From Macrobrachium rosenbergii (lineage: Eukaryota > Arthropoda > Malacostraca > Decapoda > Palaemonidae), in NCBI RefSeq assembly GCF_040412425.1, contig NC_089749.1, positions 35,334,570-35,398,569 on the forward strand: DNA of 64,000 nt, given 5' to 3'. The notes beneath the pieces were generated by a model that saw only the letters and a list, made by a program, of their open reading frames with translations, was not told the origin of the DNA and searched no databases. How positions within the stretch are numbered: the first letter of the stretch is position 1; each line of letters opens with the position of its first letter. Shown here piece after piece: positions 1-36,062 of this stretch. The translations under genes and the position numbers were made by a program.

Positions 1-448
1 TTGTGGGTTTTTACTCTTGGATCATGTGACTTTTATAATATAATTATATGTCGTTAAATACACTGAGCAGCCATAGATAGTCTCATGATTTGAAGCTTGC
101 AACGTTTTTCTTTTTGTTGCCTATACAAAAAATATCCTTCTGATAAATAAGAATGATAATGATAATATTAATAATAATAATACAGTTTCCCCGTAACATC
201 ATGTCATTACAGTAACCCAATTTTCCATAGAATTTATGCCATTTCTGGATCTTGATGTGAGCCATACAAAAGCAGCGTTGCTATCGGCTGATGACTTACA
301 TTACAAGAGACTGTGATTTGGGATGTTTGTTACTGACTAAATAATTCATTCCCACGTACGCGAACGAGAGATTTAATCACTGTATGTATATAATGTATAT
401 ATATGTTCGTTGAAAGCTTTGACAGTTCAGTTTCTCTCTTTATGTATA

Positions 449-514
<66 letters not shown>
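449..514. repeat. (TA)n microsatellite
   Basis: Near-perfect TA run of about 66 bases. Confidence 0.97.
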
Positions 515-516
<2 letters not shown>

Positions 517-665
517 AATATATATATAAATGAATTTTATCACATCACCGTGATTCATATACAAGCATTAAGCTGCTACAAACGTCCTTTAGTATCCAAT
601 TCGCTCTACCTCGGAAATAATATATTTTCATATATGTGTATATTATATGTATATATACAGTATAA

Positions 666-667
<2 letters not shown>

Positions 668-698
<31 letters not shown>

Positions 699-730
699 TG
701 TATGTATGTATGTATGCATGTATGTATGTA

Positions 731-786
<56 letters not shown>
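668..786. repeat. Compound (TATG)n-(GA)n microsatellite
   Basis: A TATG tetranucleotide run (to about 730, with one C variant) passes directly into a GA run from 732 to 786. Confidence 0.97.
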
Positions 787-791
<5 letters not shown>

Positions 792-1759
792 AACCTTTGA
801 ATTGGATTTGATGTTTGGGTCTAGTTTGAGTTGTGCTTATTGCGAAGATCGTAGAAAAAAATCTGAGAGTAGACCTCATTGAGTGCATACAGTTTTTGTT
901 AGGCCACAGGTTAGAGGCAGCGAGTGGCAATACTGAACATTTAATCTAGAGGTTATGATTTTAAAATTGAAACAAGGTGACGCAAAAATGTGACAAATTT
1001 AAAATAATATAGCGCTCGATTGAGTTCATCCCGGACACCATTCGTTTTCGTGGCTGGAAGTCTGTCACGAAATGGAAGGTCATGCTGATTTTCTACTTTC
1101 ATCTTGAAACTGCGTTGCAGTCCATCAACTCGTTTTCGCTGAAGTTTTGAGGAATGCACATCGTGAGGGCAGTGGTTCATATTGGTTTTACTAGCTGTAT
1201 CTATATTGTGCTTATTCTGTAATTGTTTTGTATTCGTTACCTGTTATTGCGATTATGAACTGGAAATACATTATTTAGTTTATTCAGAAAACGTTCAAAT
1301 TTCTCAAGGAAATTGGATATTGTCAGGACTCCAGAATCATTGACAGCCGAAGAACTTGCCCTAAATCACCAGCTAAAAACCGACCTTTCGCCAATACTTA
1401 AAGCGTCTGACAGCAAATTATGTTGCAGTTCTTCTACAAACACGATTAGTATTTTTGGCAATCACAATGCATACCATGGAACGGCCTACTTTGTCAAAAA
1501 TTATAGAAAAATCAACAGAAAATTATGTTGTTAACCTTCTACGAACACGTTTAGTCATTTTTTTTTTCATTACTCTGCATAACATGAAGAGGCCTACTTT
1601 TTCGAGAACTCCAGTCAAGTCAAAAATACTGAGTCGTCTTGGCTGTCCCGCTTCTTTCAATTTTAATAACTTGTGCGAAAGGCGGTTATCATCCAGGTAT
1701 TCTACAAATGCCATCCTTACGTTTTCTCAAGAAGTGTAGTAAGGTGAGATGGTGATTAT

Positions 1760-1762
<3 letters not shown>

Positions 1763-1820
<58 letters not shown>
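1763..1820. repeat. (GA)n microsatellite
   Basis: Uninterrupted AG/GA run of about 58 bases, followed by CTAGCTAGCT. Confidence 0.97.
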
Positions 1821-1822
<2 letters not shown>

Positions 1823-2099
1823 AGCTAGCTGTCAGAATCCCGTGACAGTGACAGGCAAGTTGAAAAGGGCGTAAATCTCGATGAAATTCTCTTCCGACAG
1901 ATGTCTGAGCAATCAGAGCAGATGTTTGCTTCTGCACTGACACACGAGAATGCTTTTCATAACAGAAGTATGTTGTAAATCTTTAATGTTGTACAGTTGG
2001 CGGAATTTATTGTTACAAGTTTGCTTTTTTTTTTGTTTCCTTCATTCCGTCTTTATTCGTAATTCAAAGAAAGAAGCGACGGCTTCATGTTAATTGCAG

Positions 2100-2100
<1 letters not shown>

Positions 2101-2150
<50 letters not shown>
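2101..2150. repeat. (CT)n microsatellite
   Basis: Uninterrupted TC run of about 50 bases. Confidence 0.97.
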
Positions 2151-2155
<5 letters not shown>

Positions 2156-3030
2156 CGTTTTTTACCTCGCCTTTTTGTTTCTTTAAAAGATGAAAGACAC
2201 AGGCATGATTTGGTCTTATTAGTCCTTTTAGCACAGTTACATGGCCTTTCGTTATTATGACATCACCTTTGAATTCAACACAGGTCTCTGAATGGATTAT
2301 ACTTTTTAATTCTGCATTCATTTTGCCTACTGTGCTCACTTATTTTGAATCGTAAGCCAAGACCAGAGCGGATGATGTTGACAGTGATCAAAACAGAAAT
2401 TGCGTTTTCTGTTTTCTTATTTTGTCTCTCTTTTGTTACAAGTCAGTCCACTGGAAATCTCTCCCAGATGACCTGAGATTTGATGCTCCTGGTCATTTAT
2501 GGGATCCAAATGCAGGTCATAATTCTTACCTGGTCTACTTTGACTTTGTTGCTTTTACTGCCATTACTGATACAGCAAGCAAATGTACTTGGGGGATACC
2601 CTCGGCGAGTGGGCCCCTAGAGTGCGCACTCATTCAGATATTCGGCATGTGCAGACTCATGCCCTAGAGTGGGGTATACGTGTCTGCTACCATGAAGCTG
2701 ACCAACTGACCCAGTACTTTGTCTTGACGCTTCCACTTACCAGTTTTCAAGTGGCTAGGTATTTATGAAGGTAGCCTTTCAAGATGTTCACTCAGGGATG
2801 GTGTATACCATTCATTCTTATGACTGATTGCTTTGTTGAGAAAGAAGCTGGTCTGACGCCAAAAAGAAACAGAGGAAGTGAGTGAGAGTCGTTAAAAGTA
2901 TTTCATTGAATGTCATCGGTATTAGGGTTGTGCAATTGTTTGTGTTTGGTTTATAGTTTTTCGGCAACCTCATTATGGCAAAATATTAAGACGTGTGTAG
3001 TCGCTCCTACTATGAAGGAATTGCCTGTTT

Positions 3031-3084
3031 AACCTTTAATGGTTAATGTGAGAATTTTTTTTAATGATTAATGTGAGAATTTTT
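3031..3084 (+). repeat. Short tandem duplication, about 25-bp unit
   Basis: The unit TTAATGRTTAATGTGAGAAT with a T run occurs twice head to tail. Confidence 0.7.
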
Positions 3085-4956
3085 GTAAAAAAATCGACTT
3101 ACTTTAATATAAGAGTCGTTTGCATACTGCATAAATTTCCTTTACATCGTAATAGATCTCTGTTTGTTTTATGATCTTTATTATTGCTGATACATAGTAT
3201 GTTATCAGTTGGAGGAACCTACGAGGCAAATTCGTAGTGTTAAGTCCACTTAAAAGTAAAAGTCTATAATATGAATATATGCAAATTAAGAATGATGATG
3301 GTCTTAACAATAATAAAAAGTTTGCTCTCCCTTAATTGCCGTCTTCATGTGTGAATGGAGTTTAATCTCCCGTGCTTGGAACAATCAGCATTTCATATTC
3401 GCATTTCTCAGTACGCGTATCAAAAGCTTTTCCTGTGTTCATTCTTGGCATTTGACCCTTGAAGGTTATTTAGGGAAGGTAGATGAGTTACGTTCTATTA
3501 ATGTATGTCATTTAATCTGTATATATGCAAGTAAAAACGCATACATTACCCACGGAAAGAAATAGTCGTGCATGAAAAACTACTGAGTAAAGAGAAATTT
3601 CACTCGTTACTTTTTGTTCTTCATAGAACCCCTAAGCATTTATTACATATACTTTAATTTAGCGTAGTTTCTTACTTGAATATTACATGGAGCAATATTT
3701 TTCTGTATTGTCTTTCATTTAAGCAGGACATGACTTTTATCTTTCTCCTTTTGCGACCCAACTTCGTTTTCTTTTCTGCTTCGTAAATAAGCATCTCCCC
3801 TCAGTTTCGGACCCTAGATACTTTGAACCCTTATTCTGGGGATTATTCTAGCTAATTATGAAACTGTTTGTATTGTGACGTGTGTTATGATGTGCGTTGT
3901 AGTTGATAACGTAGATTTCTGATAAACGAGATTGAGTGAATGGATATGCTTTCAGTGTTGATTGTTTGCTTCATTTATCTTATCTTCCTATCTGTCACAA
4001 GGAAGAGTCTCCAGATAAGTGTCTCAGTGTTTGTTTTTGTGCTTGTAGGGAATGTTATCTGCTTGTGTCTTGAAGTGGCTTGCTAATGGCGTTATCGTTA
4101 CCATAAGTATAACTTGCGACGTCATAAAAAATGCGGAGCAAAAATGTTGAATCTTGGTAAGAAATTCTAGGATTAAGCAACGCTCCAAAAACGTCTAACT
4201 TTTCCAAGTAACTGATAAGCAGATTTGTCAGATATTCAAATAATATAACGTATGTTTTAATAAAACGAAAAAAACTCTGATTAGAGTCAAGGACTCTGAC
4301 TTATTTTCAAATCCCTGGCATTTGGCAGTAATTCGACTAGTTTGTGCAGTCATTGTACAAATTTCCAACCAATTGCGTTAGAAACATTTTCAAGCAAAGA
4401 TAGTGAGGAAAATTTCCTGAAACAAGCCGAAAAACTCTTCATAAAATTTTACTTGCCTAAATAATTGTGAAAATGATAAGTGAAAAAAGAGCTGTAAAGA
4501 AAAATGCGTACGTAATGCCTCCAAAGGCCACCATTGTTATTCCAAAATGGTTTTTCAATTCATAAGGGGATTTTTAAAGGGGTATTCCTATACCCGGAGC
4601 TTATATAGTCACCTCATTGTCCAAATCCGGAATTATTACGGAAAGGTATGGAAAATGGAGAGGTTACAAATTTTATGTTTTTGCTAAGGAAGCCGGGGAA
4701 TGCATCTGAAATCGTTGAGCGGTTTTGTTTTTGCCTAACTATGTGCCGACATTTTGGTTCTCTCTCTTTCTCTCCTTGTTCGGACTTTTTTGCTTTGCTG
4801 TTATTCACTTAAAATTTAGAAAATTTTCTAGGCCCCGAAGAAAGAAAAAATTTTGTTCAGTAATTCGTATGAAATACATTCCCCAGGTGGTCAATGTCCT
4901 GGCGTCTTGTGCTTGATGTGTCCTGTAAACTGCTTTGACCCGCACTACGGAATCTT

Positions 4957-5001
<45 letters not shown>
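4957..5001. repeat. (AAT)n microsatellite
   Basis: About 15 AAT/TAA units. Confidence 0.97.
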
Positions 5002-5003
<2 letters not shown>

Positions 5004-6702
5004 GCTGTTTCCTCTAATAGTAAGTGCGCGTGTTGGGGAGGGGGGGCGAGGTGGGGGGTCGTCCAAGGAGGGAAGACAGTGATCACTGTCACATTCATAC
5101 TTAAACTGCTGAATCGTCGATAAATCCCCAGCAGCTCTGAAATATATTTGCCACATCTTAATTTCACATTGTTGTTGATGTTTGCGCGTGCACTTTTTTT
5201 TTTAATACATTCCTATTTGCTCCCATCTTCCCTTCACTACAGTATATTTGTGGGTCGTTTTTCCCCTTTGTTTTCATTGACCTAGAAATATTCTTTTATT
5301 TTTCTTTTCATTTATTCACTGTTTTTGTGAGCATTGCTTAACCCTTTTTTTCCAAAAGATCACATCAGAATTTTTTCATCTTTTTTTTTCCTGATAGTTT
5401 TCCACAAAGTCTTTCTTTACTCATTTGTATTATCATCTTCTCAATGCCAAAAGGCTGTCCTTCGCGATGGTCTTTTATTTGGCGTTCAAGTGTTATATCA
5501 AAAATCATTCCTCCGATGGTCATTTGTTGCCGCAGCTCAGTTGGCTCAGTACTGACAAGGAAACGACATACTTTAATTCTTAATCTTTGAAGGTTCAGCC
5601 AAGGCTTGAACCACTTGACTGGCATAATATCCACCTTTCCCCCTATTGTCCAAGGCTCTTTAGACGTCTGTGAATTTTGAAGGTTCCTTACTCGAAAGAC
5701 CTTGACGAGGCGACAAATTATCCTAAAAGCGTGAGTTAAAACTGCAGTGTAACACTTTCTACTAGCCGTTCAGGGCCTCCTGACGGCAACGAAAATAATT
5801 TAAAATCCTTCGGGTCGTCTATATCCGTATTTTTAACAGTTCGGTAGCACACGAAATCGTGTGCTTAATTATATTCAGCTTCATGACGATATTGATTTTG
5901 AAGATAAATTGCAGTGCATGTATAGCAGACTGCCCGTGAGCTTCAGTTTGCCTTTTAGTAATACTAGTTGCAACTCGTATGTGAAGTGATTTGGAAAATA
6001 CTCTCTTATGGTTTGTGGATGTGAATTTGTTCATTTGCTCCGCATTTCTATTAACTCTGTTGATAAATTGGAAAACAGCACTTCTAAATATATTGTATTC
6101 CAATGTGTCATATAATTGGTGCCTGTTATTTTTGCATTATCCAAATTAGTATACAACTGAACATTAATTGTTGTTAAATTCCTTGAAAGTGATAATAAAG
6201 AGAAGGAAATTAATTCAGAATGTAAAAAATGAAATACATTCCATTCATGTATAGTTTGTAATATCAATGTGTGCTGAGAATGGCTATCACAAATGAACTG
6301 CAAAAATTTTGCAAATGTAATTATCAGTCAAGACTTGAAAAATTAGTTGATGTAATGATGATAATAGAGAGAGAAAATGTACCTTCGTTCACCTGTGGGA
6401 AAAACGCCCGAAATATTTTTCGTTTGGTGAATGATTTCCTGAACTTTGAATTCGAATCTGGGAGAAAGATCCTGCGGCCCCGGAAGTGTGTCTGGTGCTC
6501 CACATTCTTCTGCAGCCCTCGAGGGACGTGACTGACGGGTGGCCCTTCTGGCTGTGTGTCTGTTCGACCAGAGAACACATTCACGCACAGACACGCAGGA
6601 ACGCGTACATACTCACCTACACTACACACATTTAGAGGTTTGCAGATGGAATCGCTGTTGACACTTCAGATAAAGGATTCGAGTTAGTTTGAGACATTTG
6701 AC

Positions 6703-6704
<2 letters not shown>

Positions 6705-6765
<61 letters not shown>
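6705..6765. repeat. (CT)n microsatellite
   Basis: Uninterrupted CT run of about 60 bases. Confidence 0.97.
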
Positions 6766-6769
<4 letters not shown>

Positions 6770-7820
6770 ACCTAGTTATTATGATTGCACTAAATTTGTA
6801 CTGAGCACATTTCTATCAATTGATGTTATCGCATTTAAAAATGTAACCATTTTCCTCGTGCGTGTGTGAAAGCTAACCGGAAAGTCAACCTTGTGCCCAA
6901 ATAGACCACAGGTGTGAAAGAAATGACTGGAGAGAGAGGGTCTCCAACACATAGTGTATATATTTGTTGGCCTGAGAGTTTGTGATTCTGAAACAATTAA
7001 TAGTATGCAAATACCTGAACATGACAAAAACTAGACATCAAAGATTTATATGCCATTTTCCACCTTCTTAGGATCACTAAGTGCCAAGCTCCAAAATCGA
7101 ACCCAGTTGTTCACGGTGAAAGGAATGCGCTGGATCGCAGCAGCCGTTTACTCTGTCGAACGTAAAAGAAACCAGATGCAGCGAAAGCACAAAACAGTTC
7201 TATCAAGTGGAATTTCTTCTCGCGAAATGCCATATGACATTTAGGGGAAAAAAGTTACTCAAAGGAATATTGTCGAAATTCATTGATAGGCTGTGTTAGG
7301 GTGTGTTACACCGTTTATATGTCCATGGCAAAGTAGTGTACAGGTTTAAACATTCTGAGATGTAGAATGACAGAGCGTTAATGATTAGGATGTAAGATCA
7401 GGATTATCCAATTTGACTTTTTTTTTTTTTTTTGCATTAGAAACCGAATATCAAAAGAGAAACCGGCTGGCTACCTTGAAAATTTATTGTACGGGTTACA
7501 GAAGCATTCCGTATGCACTTTGGATGAGTCATTAAACTGATATGTCTGACAGACTTTTCATCTTACACCGGCAGTTATAATAAGATGAAATGCCAGTTTA
7601 TTTATATTATGAACCAGAGTTAGTAAAAACCGCAGTCATGAAAACTTGGGGTAATGATTTAACAAGCTTGCTAAAATGGCAGTGTTCACAATTGAAAGGT
7701 CATAAACTTGGCCCTATCAAATATGATTGTTTTTTGCTTCGTTGTTTACTTGGATATCGACTGACAATATAGTAATTTTGTCTGATAATATCGTTGTTAT
7801 TGATGGTAATCATTTAGCTT

Positions 7821-7823
<3 letters not shown>

Positions 7824-7879
<56 letters not shown>

Positions 7880-7895
7880 CATATATATACGGTAT
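7824..7895. repeat. (TA)n microsatellite, interrupted
   Basis: TA run broken by TACATA and TACGGTATA variants. Confidence 0.95.
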
Positions 7896-7897
7896 AT

Positions 7898-7958
7898 ATA
7901 TATTTTTTTCTTGTATGCAAGGGGACACTCGATATATTTTTTTTCTTGTATGCAAGGG
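7898..7958 (+). repeat. Tandem duplication, about 36-bp unit
   Basis: ATATATTTTTTTCTTGTATG CAAGGG appears twice, separated by GACACTCG. Confidence 0.75.
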
Positions 7959-8469
7959 CCCTGCGACAACAAAGGAAGCTTCAAGTAAATTTTAGTTCCT
8001 TGTACCCCATTTTCTATTAATTTCATCTGTGCATAATTGATATGAGATAGAGAAATGTAACGGTTAGATTACATGTACACTTATGTAGAAGATTGCTAAA
8101 GCCACAAATGGAGAAGTTAACGAATTTCATATTTCTTTTTTTTATGATGAGCATGTCTGTTGAATACGATTATAATGACGCCGGTTTACTGATTTAACCC
8201 ACATTTGAAATAAACTTTAGCATTCGAAGATAACGGCCTGGAATAGAGCACAGTCTAGGTATACTGGAATAGAGTGCTGTAGTGTAAACGAGCTCGGTAA
8301 CGCCCGGCTTTGCTTCAGGTCCTTGTAATAAGCCAAGTGAAGAAGTTGCTCTGGCTCCTGTAAAGTGTACTGCGTTGCTAATTAGATTTCTCGATTTCTC
8401 TGCTGTTTTGTGTGATCCTACCGTTAGAATCACGAACGTACGCACAAACATTTGTCCAGACACATTATG

Positions 8470-8631
<162 letters not shown>

Positions 8632-8699
8632 GTAATTGATTTATATATATAATGTGTGTGCGCGCGTGCGCGTGCGGCCTAGCGTTTGTAATAGCCACA

Positions 8700-9400
8700 T
8701 GAGTGCCATATCGAACCTTTATGCACAGGCCTCATCCAGCACACAGTGTTGCTCTTCCTGGATATTAGGGCCTTTCCTTTCCGATACCTCTTTCACCATC
8801 TATTCAGCTCTTTCTCTCTTTCTTCCTTCTGAAATAGACAGTTTTTTTTTCCCACCATTCTATCGCCCTCCATGCTTTCCGAATCATTGTTTGATCATTT
8901 CAGGACAACGATACATGCTTTCACCCATGCACTTTTCTATCTCTTCTACGTATCTCCACATCTCTCAGCCTTTCAGTTTCTCTGCATTGTCTCCTTTATT
9001 CCGAATCAGTATTGTATTTTCTGCAAGCATAAACTATTTCACACCCAGTGTCACGCCTCGTGGCCCTCACTCGCAACTTTGCACATCCATCCACCGTCCT
9101 TTCTCGGACTTCTTACATCTCTGTCCGCAAAGATGTTGAACAGCGACGAGTCGCAACGTACCTTTGTCTCGAGCTTTTTCTTTCATCAAACCAGCCATTC
9201 TACCGTCTACATTATTCTCACTGATGCTTGGCTTCCATCATAGTCTTTTAATAGCGTTCAACTACTTATCCTGTACAACCCCTTTCACCCCACGGGCTTC
9301 CCATGGCTCTATCGATCTTTTCATAACCTTTTCCGAGATCCATATACGTCACAAAACACCTGTTTGATTCAACTTTCCAACTCCACATACGCAACCAATA
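8700..9400 (-). pseudogene. Degenerate LINE reverse transcriptase relic
   Basis: On the minus strand, 9400-9290 reads CFVTYMDLGKGYEKIDRAM, a clear match to the fingers/palm block (YxDLxKAYDxxDR) of LINE reverse transcriptases. Further along, near 9035-9010, the frame reads KLFMLAENTILI. This sits where the FADDTxL catalytic block is expected, so the two catalytic Asp appear as Glu-Asn. Between the two blocks the order of weak matches fits the family, but stops and frame changes abound. The relic is antisense to the SLP gene and ends in the compound microsatellite at 9401. The clade cannot be fixed; an RTE- or Jockey-like type is plausible. Confidence 0.65.
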
Positions 9401-9430
9401 TATATATATATATATATATATATACAGTAT

Positions 9431-9524
<94 letters not shown>
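9401..9524. repeat. Compound (TA)n-(CA)n-(TA)n microsatellite
   Basis: A TA run (9401-9424), a CA run (about 9430-9456) and a second TA run (9457-9524) are directly joined. Confidence 0.97.
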
Positions 9525-9527
<3 letters not shown>

Positions 9528-11626
9528 ATATTGAATCTGATTCAGTGTCCCTCTTCATGAAGCCGTCACTGACGTGGGAGGCAATTTGCGCAAAAATTCT
9601 GTCTTATCAAAGGGCTTAGGCATTGAGGTAAACTGAAATAAATTAATCCATTGATTGGGGAGAATCGAATTTGATGAGGTAGTTATCCCCATTGATCCCA
9701 TTGAATAGACGTTTCCACTCGATTAAAACGTTGTACTTAGAGAAAACATTTTCCATAACCATTGATCTTGGATTCTGACCTTTTGCGCTGGTTGGCACTT
9801 CAGCACGCTTCCCTTCCCTTTGATCTCTTATTACTGTTGCTTTTATAAATACATCTTGACCTTGCATATGTTTTACTTACTTTGTTCCTCCGTTATTTTT
9901 TTCAAACATAGGCACTCTGTTATGTGAAACCTAGAAAGGTGAGGCCATGTCATTCTCGCAGCTTCCATTACAATTTATACCCATGAATGATGATAATGAT
10001 ATACTCAGAAGCACATGAATGCACACATGTAAACAAGCATTATACGCACCTTCATTATTCTAGCATCCGAACATGATCGCCAGATCAAAGAAATGTATGG
10101 CAACCCCAAGGAGAGAAAAAATGAAGAAATATAAAAGAGCGAGAGAGGGAAAGGCAGCTTGTTGTCGAAGAAAGCAAAATTTAATCACGACACAGGTACC
10201 GTCGGGAGATGGAGGAGCTCCAACTGGAAATAGCCTGTTTGATGGATGTAACTCAGTCAGGACTCTCTCTCTCTCTCTTTTTTTTTTTATTTTTTTATTT
10301 TATAGCTCAGTGCAGAATCAGATACGGCGACTTAATGTACTGTAACGAGATATCCATCACACTGCGATTCAGCGCCAGGGTTTCTCATCATTTTAAGTGA
10401 TCACTTGAAGTTGCAGTTGATTTTATTTTTTGTTTTTAGTAAGGACTCGATATGCCACTAGCACTTCGTAGAGGTACTGAACTGGACCATCAGTCCTTTT
10501 GATCATCAGTTTTTGCTTGTCTCGACCATTCTGCCATCTAAACAATATGGCTGCTTTATTAAAGCATTAAAATATAAAGATCTCAAAATTCTAATCGTTG
10601 GTTAGGCTGAAAAGTAGATACAAATAGCTTAGAATTGTCCTTAACAAAGGAATATTTGGCTTAAGGAAGATTTTGGACTCCTTGTGAAAAGTTATCTTTC
10701 ATGTTGGAAATAAAATGGATCCACTTCTTTTTTAGCAGTTCAGGGTCGAAGGCACTGGTCTACAAAATCGTACTCTAATTAAAAGTGCCGTTAATGTAAT
10801 CATGTAAAGGACACATGGGTAATATAAAATAAAGACACCGGATCAAGTGACAGTGAAAACAATTGTCTCTTTGTAAATGTATTTAACACAGTATTTTATC
10901 TTTTCAGTCACTTTTTTCTGTGAAAGTAGTGTTTACGATTCCCATTTTAAAAAATGGTTTTGATAATGTCCAGTGATATGGCCACAAATCCATGACAGAA
11001 AGGCAAGGGCTTGTGGTTTGAGGTGTCCTTCATTTACGAGAGCCTTTTTGTAAACAAAATTACGAAACGCACGTCACGGTCTTCCGGATCTCACGGATTC
11101 ACAGTTCCGGGTCAGAAATTCATTAAGTTGAAATTTTGGCCTGGAAGACGACGACCTCTCCGATTTCCTAGATGCACTGCACCGAATTCCTCGTGGAAAG
11201 TTGCACATGTGGACAAATCTGCAGCTGGTTGGGTGCATCCATGTGGAGGGGTTGATGGACATACACGCACAGACACTAATTCCCTCTGGTATATCATTTT
11301 GTAAAGTTAATGAAGTTTGAAACATTTTCGAAAGACATTATCATTCGCTGCACAATATTGATGACATTTTATGGTAGCCTTGTGGTCGGTCTCTTATTCT
11401 TGTATTGCTGTGCAGGCTGATTTGATGCTGTTTGCTGTTTCTAATAATTAGGTCGTCAGGTGAATTCTACCAGGTTTGCTACGGCTGGCTTTGATTCGTA
11501 TTCATTTGTTAATTTTACATTTTTCATCCCAGGTAACTGCCTTCACTGCCTAAGAGTCAGTAGTTTAGATGCGCATATATGTGTGTGCGCGTGTGTATAC
11601 ATACATACATACATACTATGTATATA

Positions 11627-11637
<11 letters not shown>

Positions 11638-11696
<59 letters not shown>
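11638..11696. repeat. (TA)n microsatellite
   Basis: TA run of about 58 bases preceded by TACATACATAC variants; a weaker TG/TATG patch follows at 11780-11850. Confidence 0.95.
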
Positions 11697-11701
<5 letters not shown>

Positions 11702-12293
11702 TATATATGGGAGCTTAGTACCTGTATCTGTCTGTTTGTCAATCTTTCACTGAATATATGTACATAGACGCGCACGCATATATATATGTGTGTGTATGTA
11801 TGTATGCATGTATGTATATGTGTGTATGAGTGTTTGTGTTAGTGTGTGTAAGACTCGCGTGGAGGTTTAGGTACAAGATGTGTAATTTGGAGTGTCGATG
11901 GTCGAATTCTTTAAGAATCTGAGTTCACGGTCAGAAACCCGTTTCACGCAGTTGCATGACGGCCTCCTGGCAGACACTGCACGACTCATTACTGTCGTGC
12001 GTCCATTCTGCTTCCTCGTCACTATTAAGCGTAACCATTTTGGATAAAGATAATATTGTTTCGCTCCTGTCATTCAGAATAACTGACCATTCTTCCCTCG
12101 TATGTCATCGTAATCACACGCAGCGTCTATCATGGTACTGGTAACTATTTTCTTTTAGTTTAAGATGCATGTGGAATGTGGCTGCTGGCCTCACATCCTG
12201 CTCAATGCACGTTCAAGGGCTTAAGTGCCCACAGCCGTTGTTTCTTCTTTGGGGTCACTCAAGGCCGGAAATCTATCTCTCTGTAATCATATA

Positions 12294-12412
<119 letters not shown>

Positions 12413-12713
12413 ATATGCATGTGCTTGTGTGTGGTGCGTATATTATATACGTAGTACATTTCAGTGCAAATGAAAATGACTCCAACATTAGCATATTATG
12501 ACTCTATTGTTGTTTTACGCCTCCAATTCAGCCACTCTTGTTTTATTATATTTAATAATGTTACCCGGAAACTTTATCCCAGAATTCTTTCCACTGTCAT
12601 TTCTCAGAAAGTTTCCATTGAATTCCTTTTTTTTTTTTTTAATTGTTCACCCTTTACTTCGGAATATATATGCAATTCACAGACATGCAAGGGTATAATT
12701 TGCTAAGGTCAAG

Positions 12714-12714
<1 letters not shown>

Positions 12715-12784
<70 letters not shown>
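12715..12784. repeat. (CT)n microsatellite
   Basis: Uninterrupted CT run of about 68 bases. Confidence 0.97.
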
Positions 12785-12788
<4 letters not shown>

Positions 12789-13028
12789 CTTTTGTGTAGA
12801 CACAAGTGAAATTGTTTTTGCTTCTTCTAGTTTTTGCCTTTATGTATGCAATCAGTTCCTTCTTACTGCAAGATTCGCAATAGGGTTATATCTAGAGACT
12901 ACCAAGAATCCAAAGTTGAAGTAGCAACAATAGAAACAGATGAATTATATATGGTAGATCTGTATTTTGCTATCCGATTTACTGCTTTTTATGGTAACAC
13001 CAGTGAGATGAATGCCTCAATGTAGCTC

Positions 13029-13036
<8 letters not shown>

Positions 13037-13091
<55 letters not shown>
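13037..13091. repeat. (GA)n microsatellite
   Basis: Uninterrupted GA run of about 55 bases. Confidence 0.97.
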
Positions 13092-13092
<1 letters not shown>

Positions 13093-13491
13093 ACCATAGA
13101 CCCGCCCTACATCCCTTGAGAAAGTATTTGCGTAGATTTATTTCACAGTTTCGTTTTGTGTTAAAATCTTAATAGAAAGTATTTACAGTTTTTTTCATCG
13201 GTGTGCTTTGGATGCTACAGTCTGGTCCGTCTTACGAATTTTAGCATGTATACTGTATCTTTGTTTTCAGCTTCGGTGTCTAATTTTTGTGGCGCTAGAA
13301 AATGACATAAATCTGTCATTGCTTTATCAAGAAGATTTAATCTTCCCAGATGACTGTTTGTATAGAATTTCTAACAAAAATTGTGCCAGGTTACAGTTAG
13401 TTTACTAATACAGATATTGCATCCACCTTTCTAATGTTTGCAGCTTTGCTGTTTTCTGTTGAGAGTTACCTATACTTTTCACTCTAATCAA

Positions 13492-13492
<1 letters not shown>

Positions 13493-13558
<66 letters not shown>
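13493..13558. repeat. (GA)n microsatellite
   Basis: Uninterrupted GA run of about 65 bases. Confidence 0.97.
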
Positions 13559-13560
<2 letters not shown>

Positions 13561-14099
13561 AGTTGCCTTGGCTCAACGACAGTCTTTGCAGTAGCCACGA
13601 GTGTTGCTGCAGAGCTGCTGAATTTTATAGGTTTATTCGTGTTCCGGAAACAGCGGGAACTGGTTGAACTCATGCTGTGGGTAAATTGAATTGTTTGCGC
13701 CTGTTCATGCAAGGTTTTAAACATTTTTAAAGGTTATGCTATTGTGTGTTTCATTAACGTCTTCATCTATTATAGTAATGCCAACGAATCATTTTTTCTA
13801 TTACACCATTCATGATGATGGTAATGAAGGGTACCTGTTTCTAATATTAAACAAGTCACTAACTTCTGCTTAACTAAAATAAAAATACCTTCGTGTAGCC
13901 TACATCAGACATTTGCTTGATACGATTTTATTGAATTAATAAAAATCACTTTTCAAGACGATGTATATTCTTTATAAATTTTTTTCTGCTTACATGCTGT
14001 TACATGTGATGAGAAAAAAAGTTCTTTAGGTTTTTATATGCAGGAATTTTATATATACAGTATATATATATGTATATTTATATATACATATATATATAC

Positions 14100-14100
14100 A

Positions 14101-14173
<73 letters not shown>
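14100..14173. repeat. (TA)n microsatellite
   Basis: TA run about 160 bases upstream of the first recognised SLP exon. Confidence 0.97.
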
Positions 14174-14176
<3 letters not shown>

Positions 14177-14330
14177 TGTGTGTGTATGGATTATTTGTGC
14201 CGTTATATTTGTAGAGAATTAGAACAGTCTTCAGTGAAGCTAATCTGAGTACATTGATAGCCATTTTCTTTTCTACTCCATTAACGAAGCTTTAGACGAA
14301 ACGAATAACCAGGCAATTCTTCTTTTTCAG

Positions 14331-36062
<21,732 letters not shown>

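Noticed and set aside
2085..2339. Open frames rich in Arg-Glu or Ser-Leu across GA/CT arrays (also 12643, 13438, 14539)
   Set aside because: They are frame artefacts of dinucleotide repeats; both strands give equally long frames.
2570..2700. GC-rich patch with CCTAGAGTG repeats as a possible transposon end
   Set aside because: The inverted similarity is short and no partner end or target duplication was seen.
8636..9139. A 167-codon + strand protein gene
   Set aside because: It is the opposite strand of the LINE relic and has no family signature.
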